Positions 1-7,074 of a stretch of 10,208 nt of DNA are shown piece after piece (position 1 is the first letter of the stretch; the number at the start of each line of letters is the position of its first letter). The notes under the pieces were generated by a model. It searched no databases. It saw only the letters and a program-made list of their open reading frames with translations, and had not been told where the DNA came from. The translations under genes were made by a program, and so were the position numbers. Origin of the DNA: Pseudomonas sp. (GTDB taxonomy: Bacteria > Pseudomonadota > Gammaproteobacteria > Pseudomonadales > Pseudomonadaceae); the NCBI GenBank assembly GCA_003523465.1, contig DQAA01000273.1, positions 1 through 10,208 of the forward strand. The letters run 5' to 3'.

Positions 1-334
1 GTGCGATGCGCAACTCCAGCACCGCCAGCACTTCGCGCAGGGTCACGATGGTGGCCGGGTCGATGCGGAAGCTGCCGCCGGCGGGCTGGTCCAGCACAAA
101 GGTGCCGATACCGTGGCGCGTCTCGACCTGGCCGGACGCCTGCAGCCGCGAGATGGCTTCTCGTACCACCGTACGGCTCACGCCTTCCTCGGCCATGATC
201 TGCGACTCGGTGGGAAGCTTGTCGCCGCGTTTCAACTGCCCGCTACGAATCCGCTCGGTCAGCACCGCGACCAGTTCCTGGGCCAGGCTACGCGGCTTGC
301 GCCGGCCCCGCACCTGTACCTGCTGCTCTGTCAT
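1..334 (-). CDS. GntR/FadR-family transcriptional regulator (N-terminal part)
   Basis: This is a DNA-binding transcription regulator running off the left edge; 111 complete codons are visible from the ATG at 332-334. Residues about 16-80 form a GntR winged helix-turn-helix: an opening helix (SLAQELVAVLTERIRSG), then KLPTESQ at 39-45, the recognition-helix signature GVSRTVVREAISRL at 51-64, and the wing (ETRHGIGTFVLD). From about residue 98, LREVLAVLELRIA matches the start of the FCD effector domain, which places it in the FadR subgroup. Such proteins usually bind a small carboxylate or sugar acid and repress a nearby catabolic gene. The ligand and target cannot be told because the effector domain is outside the window. 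The codon three before the ATG is a TGA stop, so this is the most upstream start. It is divergent from vapBC, and nothing links the two functionally. Confidence 0.9.
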   Translation of the reverse strand, partial: MTEQQVQVRGRRKPRSLAQELVAVLTERIRSGQLKRGDKLPTESQIMAEEGVSRTVVREAISRLQASGQVETRHGIGTFVLDQPAGGSFRIDPATIVTLREVLAVLELRIA

Positions 335-365
335 GCCTTGTCATTCACGTAGAAAAATAACCGTC

Positions 366-394
366 ATCATAGCTGATGGAGTTGTACGATCACA
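366..394 (-). promoter_or_regulatory. Possible promoter and operator of the GntR-family gene
   Basis: On the minus strand a TATGAT hexamer (366-371) lies 32 bp before the regulator's ATG. The hexamer 17 bp further upstream (389-394, TGTGAT) is a poor -35. Between them, TTGTACGATCA at 382-392 differs by one position from the TNGTNNNACNA half-symmetric pattern typical of FadR-subgroup operators, so autoregulation would fit. This is a weak pattern match and inference only. Confidence 0.22.
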
Positions 395-438
395 TGGGCT
401 GAGTGGGGAATAAGGCAAAGAAGTTTCAGGCCTATGCC

Positions 439-467
439 TTGCCTATGTTAAAGGGCCAAACTATATT
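439..467 (+). promoter_or_regulatory. Sigma70 promoter of vapBC
   Basis: TTGCCT (439-444) and TATATT (462-467) are separated by exactly 17 bp and lie 37 bp before the vapB ATG. The transcript would start near 474 and have a leader of about 30 nt. The -10 lies inside the inverted repeat at 454-472, the usual design of an autorepressed toxin-antitoxin promoter. Confidence 0.65.
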
Positions 468-472
468 TGGCC
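454..472. promoter_or_regulatory. Inverted repeat, likely VapB/VapBC operator
   Basis: GGCCAAA (454-460), CTATA, TTTGGCC (466-472) is a perfect 7-bp inverted repeat around a 5-bp centre. It covers the -10 of the vapBC promoter. VapB antitoxins of the AbrB fold bind such dyads as dimers, and VapBC complexes repress their own operon, so this is the best operator candidate. Confidence 0.6.
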
Positions 473-503
473 TATGTCAAACATATGCCTGTGAGTAAAA
501 GCC

Positions 504-734
504 ATGCGTACCGTCTCTATTTTCAAGAATGGCAAGAATCAGGCGGTCAGATTGCCTGCCGATATGGCCTACGAGGGGGTTGGAGAGCTTGAGATTTCAC
601 GTGAAGGTGACGTAATCACGCTGCGGCCCGTTCGACCCTCCTGGGGCTCTTTTTCCGATCTGCCCAAGGCCGATGATGATTTTCTGCAGGAGCGCCCCGC
701 GGTGGCCGGCGATGAAGGCAGGTTCAACCTGTGA
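504..734 (+). CDS. vapB: VapB/VagC-type antitoxin
   Basis: This 76-residue protein is the antitoxin of a type II toxin-antitoxin pair; it blocks the VapC nuclease and represses the operon. Residues 1-47 carry the swapped-hairpin (AbrB/MazE-like) DNA-binding domain in its VagC form: MRTVSIFKNG, then QAVRLP at 13-18, then the strand pair GELEISREGDVITLRPVRP. Residues 47-76 (WGSF, then an acidic tail) correspond to the part that wraps the toxin active site in this family. The ATG at 504 is preceded by GTGAG at 491-495 as a modest ribosome-binding site, and an in-frame TGA at 492-494 excludes a longer start. The gene ends inside the vapC start (GTGA overlap), implying translational coupling. Its base composition is more AT-rich than the neighbouring core genes. 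Confidence 0.92.
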   Translation: MRTVSIFKNGKNQAVRLPADMAYEGVGELEISREGDVITLRPVRPSWGSFSDLPKADDDFLQERPAVAGDEGRFNL

Positions 735-1141
735 CCACTTTCATGCTCGACACCTGCATTTGTTCATTCATCATGCGCGAGCATCCGGAAACGGTGATAA
801 AGCGTCTGTCCGATGAGGTAGTGCGCGGCAACCGCATTGTCATTTCGGCCATTACCTATGCAGAAATGCGCTACGGCCAGATCGGCAAGAAGGCATCGAC
901 CAAGCACAAGACGCTGGTTGATGAATTTGTGAAGCGGCTGGATGCCGTATTGCCATGGGATCAGCAGGCAGTCGACGGCACCATCGAGGTCATGAGTGCG
1001 TTGACCAAGGCCGGTACGCCCATCGGTCCGAACGACACTGCTATCGCGGGTCACGCAGTCGCCACGGGTTGTACGCTGGTGACAAACAACGTGCGTGAGT
1101 TCGGTCGTGTGGATGGTCTTGTTTACGAAGACTGGGTTTAA
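731..1141 (+). CDS. vapC: VapC/VagD-type PIN-domain ribonuclease toxin
   Basis: This 136-residue single-domain PIN nuclease is a Mg2+-dependent endoribonuclease toxin held inactive by VapB. The conserved acidic residues are visible: D7 in FMLDTC, E45 in ITYAEMRYG, D102 in IGPNDTAIAGHA, and the TNN motif (118-120) at the fourth position. All catalytic motifs look intact, so the toxin is probably functional. The closest described relatives (enterobacterial VapC/VagD) cut the anticodon loop of initiator tRNA-fMet; applying that target here is inference. The start is GTG at 731, which overlaps the vapB TGA by 4 nt and follows GAAGG/CAGG at 714-722. It gives the usual short leader before the MLDT motif. 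A start at the in-frame ATG 743 would have no ribosome-binding site at proper spacing. A shared hairpin terminator lies 22 bp downstream. Confidence 0.93.
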   Translation: MTTFMLDTCICSFIMREHPETVIKRLSDEVVRGNRIVISAITYAEMRYGQIGKKASTKHKTLVDEFVKRLDAVLPWDQQAVDGTIEVMSALTKAGTPIGPNDTAIAGHAVATGCTLVTNNVREFGRVDGLVYEDWV

Positions 1142-1163
1142 GCGACGCACCACAGAAAACACA

Positions 1164-1187
1164 AAAGCCGCGCATATGCGCGGCTTT
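1164..1187 (-). terminator. Intrinsic terminator after the tRNA, possibly bidirectional
   Basis: This is a perfect 24-bp palindrome: AAAGCCGCGCAT followed by its complement. Read on the minus strand, the GC-rich hairpin is followed by TTTTGTGTTTT, a good U-tract for ending the tRNA transcript 8 bp beyond the CCA end. On the plus strand only TTTG follows, so termination of vapBC there would be weaker. Confidence 0.8.
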
Positions 1188-1195
1188 GTCGTATC

Positions 1196-1272
1196 TGGTG
1201 GGCCCACACGGACTCGAACCGTGGACCAAAGGATTATGAGTCCTCTGCTCTAACCAACTGAGCTATAGGCCC
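1196..1272 (-). tRNA. ileX: tRNA-Ile2 (anticodon CAU, lysidine-modified type)
   Basis: This is a 77-nt cloverleaf with encoded CCA and discriminator A. The acceptor strand GGGCCTA pairs with TGGGCCC (one T-G). The D arm is GCTCAGTTGGTTAGAGC, the anticodon stem GAGGA/TCCTT encloses loop CTCATAA, and the T loop is GTTCGAGTC. The anticodon CAT is shared by initiator Met, elongator Met and Ile2. It is not the initiator, because position 1 pairs with 72 and the three consecutive anticodon-stem G-C pairs are missing. The C4-G69 and C5-G68 pairs are those used by TilS to pick tRNA-Ile2, and the acceptor resembles E. coli ileX (GGCCCC), not metT (GGCTAC). It would therefore read AUA once C34 becomes lysidine. 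Automatic pipelines often label it Met. Ile2 against elongator Met is a strong inference, not proven. Confidence 0.85.
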
Positions 1273-1284
1273 CAGTGGTCGCGG

Positions 1285-1314
1285 ATTATATCGAGGGATT
1301 CCATGCAGTGCCAT
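1285..1314 (-). promoter_or_regulatory. tRNA promoter inside the 3' end of rmcA
   Basis: On the minus strand ATGGCA (1309-1314) and a perfect TATAAT (1285-1290) are separated by 18 bp. The -10 overlaps the last codon and the TAA stop of rmcA. The first tRNA base (1272) lies 12 bp after the -10, so the leader would be only about 6 nt. The stretch after the -10 (CCGCGACC) is GC-rich, like the discriminators of stringently controlled tRNA promoters. Confidence 0.65.
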
Positions 1315-4300
1315 CCGAAAGATCGGAAAGAACTATGCGCAAGAACGACTCGGCGAAAGCCTGTGCCGGCAGCGGCAGGCTGACGATGTAGCCCTGGATC
1401 TGTTCGCACCCTTCATTGGCAAGAAATTGTTGCTGGGCGTCGGTTTCGACCCCTTCGGCGATGACCGTCAGTTGCAGGCTGCGACCGAGGGCAATGATGG
1501 CGCGGGCGATGGCGGCGTCGTTGGGGTCGTCGGGGAGGCCGCGGATGAAGGATTGGTCGATCTTGAGGATGTCCAGCGGCAGGCGCTTGAGGTAGCTGAG
1601 GGACGAGTAGCCGGTGCCGAAGTCGTCGATCGCCAGTTGCACGCCGAGACGCTTGAGCTGGTGAAGGATGGCGAGGCCTTCTTCGGCCTGGCTCATGATG
1701 AAGTTTTCGGTGATTTCCAGTTGCAGTTCGCCGGCCTTGAGCTGATAGGTCTTGAGCAATTGCTCGATGCGCCGCACCAACCCGGGCTGACGCAACTGGG
1801 CGCCGGCTAGGTTGACCGAGAGCGGGCCGAAGGCCTGGTATTGACGTTTCCATGCCTGCATCTGGCGGCAGGCCTGCTCCAGTACCCAGTCGCCCAGTTG
1901 CAGGATCATGCCGTTCTCTTCCGCGAGCGGGATGAAGTGTTCGGGCGGGACTTCGCCGAAGGTCGGGTTGGTCCAGCGGATCAATGCTTCGGCGCCGACC
2001 AGGCGTTGGGTCTTGAGGCTCAGTTTGGGCTGGAAGCACAGGCTCAGCTCGTTGCGCTCGATGGCCCGGCGCAGTTCGTGTTCGAGGGCGATGCGCTCGC
2101 TGGCCTGGGCAGTGAGGTCGCGGGTATAGGCCTCGACGCGGTTGCGGCCCTTGGCCTTGGAGCGGTACATCGCGGCATCGGCGTTGCGGATCAGCGAGGC
2201 GACGTCGCTGCCGTCCTGCGGATACAGGCTGATGCCGATGCTGGCGCTGGAGAAGAACTCGTGATCGCCGGCCTGGAACGGCGCGTTGAAGCAGGCCAGG
2301 ACTTTTTGCGCGATGTGCTCGGCGTCGCTGGCCTGATGCAGGCCTGGCAGGAGAATGATGAACTCGTCGCCGCCAAGGCGAGCCACGGTATCGATGTCGC
2401 GAACCTGCTCCTTGAGGCGGTGGGCGATGGCCTTGAGCAGGAGGTCACCCACCGGGTGGCCGAGGCTGTCGTTGATGTGCTTGAAGCGGTCCAGGTCGAG
2501 AAACAGCACCGCGCCCTGGCGGCTCGACGCCTGCGAGCAACTCAGCGCGGCCAGCAGGCGGTTTTCGAACAGGGTGCGGTTGGGCAGGCCGGTGAGCGGA
2601 TCGTGGTGGGCCTGGTAGTCGAGCTTCGCCTGGGCGTGCTTGAGGCTGGAGATATCGGCGAATACCGCGACGAAATGGGTGGTCCCCAGGTCCGGATTGC
2701 GCACGGCGCTGATGGTCAGCCAGGCAGGGTAGAGCTCGCCGTTCTTGCGCCGGTTGAGGATTTCGCCTTGCCAATGCCCGTCGGCATTTAGCTGGTACCA
2801 CATCGCGGCGTAGAAGGCGCTGTCATGCTGACCCGAGGCCAGCAGGCGTGGTGTACGACCCAGGGTTTCGGCTTCGCTATAACCGGTGATCTCGGTGAAC
2901 GCCCGATTGACCGCGCTGATGCGCTGTTCGGTATCGGTGATCAGCACGCCTTCGGCGGTATTTTCGAAGACGGTGGCGGCCAGTTGCAGCTTTTCCTGCA
3001 TCTGGTGACGGTCGGTGATGTCGCGGGCGATGGTCAGCATGCAGTCGGTGCCACCGATGGGCAGCGGTCTGGCTGACAGTTCGCAGAGACGGATCTCACC
3101 ATCGGATCGGCGCAGGTTGCAGCTGAAGTCGCGAACGAAGCCGTCTTTCTTGAGCAGTTCGAGCATCTGTCGACGCTCGTTGAGGTCGACCCAGATCCCT
3201 AGGTCGATCGCCGTGTGATCGAGGGAGGCCTGCATGTCGAAGCCGGTCAGGCGGGAAAAGCCTTCATTGACCTCCAGCAGCAGGCCATCGCTTTGCCTCG
3301 ACAGCAGCATGCCGTCGGGGGAGGCGTGGAAGGCCTTGGCGAACTTCTCTTCGGAAATCTGCAACTGCTCCTGGGTTTCCTTGAGTTGACTGATATCGCG
3401 TACTGCCACCACCAGCGCGGGAGTGCTTTCCAGGTCGAAGGATTCGGCGGAAATCAGGCCGGTGAACAATTGGCCGTTGCTACGGCGGAAGGTCATTTCC
3501 AGATTGCGCACGCTGCCGCGTTGCAGGCGCTGCAGAAGGCTCGGGCCGATGTCTTCGACGCCCCAGATATTCAGCTCGGTGGCGGTGCGTCCGAGCACAT
3601 CGGCGGGCGTCAGCCCGATCTGCTCCTCGAAGGTCTCGTTGACCTCCAGCAGGCAGCCGTCGCTGAGGCGGGCGATCACCAGGATATCCGGGCACTGGTG
3701 GAAGACCGAGGCGAACTTCTGTTCGGACAGGCGCAGGGCCTGTTCGGTGTGCTTGGTCTCGCTGATATCGATCATCAGGCCGCGCATTACCGGCTTGTGG
3801 CCGTGTTCGATCAGGCTGACGATGTCGCGGATCCACAAGATCCGGCCATCGGCGCGGATGACCCGGTAGTCCAGGCTATGGTCGCGGCCGGCGGCGCTTT
3901 CGGCGTCGCAGTAGGCCTGGGCCCAGAGGGCGTCGTCGGGGTGCAGGATGGAGCGCCAGAAACCAGGGGTGAGCCAGTCGGTCAGGGGGTAGCCGAGCAG
4001 GTCCTCGGCGTGGGGCGAGACGTAGTTGTAGGTGAAATCGTTGGCGTCGGCTTCCCAGGCGATGGCCGAAAGGCTCTCCACCAGGCCGCGATAGTGGTAT
4101 TCGCTGCTGCGCAGTTCCTGTTCCAGAGCAATGCGCCGGGAAATTTCCGAACTGAGGCGGCGATTGACGCGAATTACCGCTGCCAGCAGCGCTATCAGGA
4201 ACAGCACGCCTGGCAGGCCATAGAGCAGCAGGTCGCGCCACAGCGGGCGCTGCTCGAGCACCTTGCCGACCCAGCGCTCCTGGATGCTGGCGATTTCCTC

Positions 4301-5029
4301 GGGGGTCATATCGGCGATCACTTTGTCGAGGATGCCGATGAGGATCTTGTTCTCCTGTGGTGAACCCATGGCCAGTTGATAGCGGTAGGGTGTCTGGCCG
4401 CTGACATAAAGCCCTTCCAGTTTCAGCTCGCGCAGACTCCAGACGCTTGAGGCGAGATCGCCGACGACCGCGTCGACCTCATCGGTGGCCAGAGCCTGCA
4501 GCGCCGAGCTGACATTGGGCAGGGCCACCAGATTCAGGTCGGGGTAGTGGGTGCGCAGCAGTTCGTGGGGGGCGTAGTTTTCCACTACGGCGATTTTCAG
4601 GCCGTAGAGGTCCTTGATCGAGTTGGGGCGCGGGCCGCCTTCGTGGGCAAGGATGACGATCGGGAAGTCCAGGTAGGGGCGGGTAAATGACAGATAGGCC
4701 TGGCGCTCCGGAGTCGACATGATCCCGGGCAACAGGTCGATTTCCTTGTTCTGGACCTGTTCGAGTACCTGTGTCCAGCTGGCGGGGGCGCCCAGGACGA
4801 AGTTGATGCCCAGGCGCTCCTGAATCACGGCAATGTAGTCGGCGGCCAGTCCCTGGTAGTGGCCTTCCTGGTCCCGGTATTCGAAGGGTAGCCATGAGGC
4901 ATCAATGCCGAGTCGCAGGTCCGGATGGGCATCGAGCCACGCCTGCTCTTCATCGGTCAGGGTCAAGGCGCCGGCCGCAGCGCTCCAGAAGGTCAGGAGC
5001 GACAGCAGAAGGGCCGGCAATCTCGGCAT
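1286..5029 (-). CDS. rmcA: RmcA-type membrane c-di-GMP sensor (SBP-PASx4-GGDEF-EAL)
   Basis: This 1,247-residue inner-membrane protein controls c-di-GMP. In order it has: a signal peptide (1-21); a periplasmic SBP_bac_3 domain (about 28-262); a TM helix (266-288); four PAS domains (about 311-427, 436-550, 561-675, 685-797); GGDEF (about 808-970); and EAL (about 985-1235). GGDEF is intact (886-890), with inhibitory-site RDID at 877-880 and D845. The EAL side keeps EALIRW (1014-1019), N1073, E1105, D1135/D1136, K1156, E1192/E1195 and Q1212. Both catalytic domains therefore look competent. Length, order and position next to rpoD match P. aeruginosa RmcA, which acts mainly as a phosphodiesterase, responds to phenazine redox state, has a periplasmic domain reported to sense L-arginine, and is activated through GTP binding to GGDEF. 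The start is ATG with GAGG at 5035-5038. The 90 bp upstream hold only a weak TACACT -10 candidate (5061-5066). Confidence 0.93.
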   Translation of the reverse strand: MPRLPALLLSLLTFWSAAAGALTLTDEEQAWLDAHPDLRLGIDASWLPFEYRDQEGHYQGLAADYIAVIQERLGINFVLGAPASWTQVLEQVQNKEIDLLPGIMSTPERQAYLSFTRPYLDFPIVILAHEGGPRPNSIKDLYGLKIAVVENYAPHELLRTHYPDLNLVALPNVSSALQALATDEVDAVVGDLASSVWSLRELKLEGLYVSGQTPYRYQLAMGSPQENKILIGILDKVIADMTPEEIASIQERWVGKVLEQRPLWRDLLLYGLPGVLFLIALLAAVIRVNRRLSSEISRRIALEQELRSSEYHYRGLVESLSAIAWEADANDFTYNYVSPHAEDLLGYPLTDWLTPGFWRSILHPDDALWAQAYCDAESAAGRDHSLDYRVIRADGRILWIRDIVSLIEHGHKPVMRGLMIDISETKHTEQALRLSEQKFASVFHQCPDILVIARLSDGCLLEVNETFEEQIGLTPADVLGRTATELNIWGVEDIGPSLLQRLQRGSVRNLEMTFRRSNGQLFTGLISAESFDLESTPALVVAVRDISQLKETQEQLQISEEKFAKAFHASPDGMLLSRQSDGLLLEVNEGFSRLTGFDMQASLDHTAIDLGIWVDLNERRQMLELLKKDGFVRDFSCNLRRSDGEIRLCELSARPLPIGGTDCMLTIARDITDRHQMQEKLQLAATVFENTAEGVLITDTEQRISAVNRAFTEITGYSEAETLGRTPRLLASGQHDSAFYAAMWYQLNADGHWQGEILNRRKNGELYPAWLTISAVRNPDLGTTHFVAVFADISSLKHAQAKLDYQAHHDPLTGLPNRTLFENRLLAALSCSQASSRQGAVLFLDLDRFKHINDSLGHPVGDLLLKAIAHRLKEQVRDIDTVARLGGDEFIILLPGLHQASDAEHIAQKVLACFNAPFQAGDHEFFSSASIGISLYPQDGSDVASLIRNADAAMYRSKAKGRNRVEAYTRDLTAQASERIALEHELRRAIERNELSLCFQPKLSLKTQRLVGAEALIRWTNPTFGEVPPEHFIPLAEENGMILQLGDWVLEQACRQMQAWKRQYQAFGPLSVNLAGAQLRQPGLVRRIEQLLKTYQLKAGELQLEITENFIMSQAEEGLAILHQLKRLGVQLAIDDFGTGYSSLSYLKRLPLDILKIDQSFIRGLPDDPNDAAIARAIIALGRSLQLTVIAEGVETDAQQQFLANEGCEQIQGYIVSLPLPAQAFAESFLRIVLSDLSDGTAWNPSI

Positions 5030-5118
5030 AGCGGCCTCGTCGAACGAATGGATAGATTCGAGTGTAGACGGGCATTTTGCCTTCAGGGGCGCGGGCGACA
5101 GGCAGCTTTCGGTCGCAC

Positions 5119-5148
5119 AAAAGAAAAACCCCGGCGGTGGCCGGGGTT
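5119..5148 (-). terminator. Rho-independent terminator of the rpsU-dnaG-rpoD operon
   Basis: On the minus strand, 7 bp after the rpoD stop, AACCCCGGC-CACC-GCCGGGGTT forms a 9-bp hairpin (5127-5148) followed at once by TTTCTTTT. It separates the operon from rmcA, which runs in the same direction, so rmcA needs its own promoter. Confidence 0.9.
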
Positions 5149-5155
5149 CGTCTTG

Positions 5156-7006
<1,851 letters not shown>

Positions 7007-7037
7007 AACACCCTATCCACTGAAGGTCTTGGCGGGC

Positions 7038-7067
7038 AAAAAAACAAGCCGAGGATTATACCCGAGC
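7038..7067 (-). promoter_or_regulatory. dnaG-rpoD junction: hairpin plus U-run with an embedded TATAAT
   Basis: Read on the minus strand, GCTCGGG (7061-7067), TATAAT (7055-7060) and CCTCGGC (7048-7054) can fold into a 7-bp stem with one mismatch and one or two wobbles. After TTG comes a run of seven T (7038-7044). The element resembles a weak attenuator. The loop is also a perfect -10 hexamer, but no convincing -35 lies 16-18 bp upstream. It may set rpoD expression relative to dnaG by partial termination, RNA cleavage or an internal start; I cannot choose among these. Confidence 0.4.
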
Positions 7068-7074
7068 ATGGACC

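Larger units (their letters stand above)
430..476 (+). repeat. Short direct repeats (GCCTATG x3) over the vapBC promoter
   Basis: The heptamer GCCTATG occurs at 430-436, 441-447 and 470-476, and a related CATATGCC follows at 482-489. The first two copies overlap or flank the -35 and the third runs into the start of the transcript. The first two are spaced 11 bp apart, about one helical turn, which suits several antitoxin dimers binding on one face of the DNA. The repeats are seen directly; their role is inferred. Confidence 0.5.

Noticed and set aside
6..413. Plus-strand open frames in the first 413 bases
   Set aside because: The minus strand encodes an unmistakable GntR winged helix here, so the plus frames are shadows.
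335..503. Duplicate of the tRNA 3' end as an attachment site flanking vapBC
   Set aside because: No copy of the T-arm/acceptor sequence is present left of vapB. The short likeness of AAAAGCC-ATGCG to the terminator is chance-level.
764..1207. Minus-strand open frame opposite vapC running into the tRNA
   Set aside because: It overlaps an intact PIN-domain gene, the terminator and the tRNA, and has no recognisable product.
1841..2791. Long plus-strand open frame (316 codons) opposite rmcA
   Set aside because: It mirrors the coding frame of rmcA on the other strand. High-GC codon use removes stops there. The product is repetitive (V, L, G, A, E, Q rich) with no recognisable domain.
3215..4363. 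Plus-strand open frame of 382 codons opposite rmcA PAS domains
   Set aside because: It is a shadow of the same kind, with no ribosome-binding site or known motif, while the opposite frame encodes clear PAS domains.
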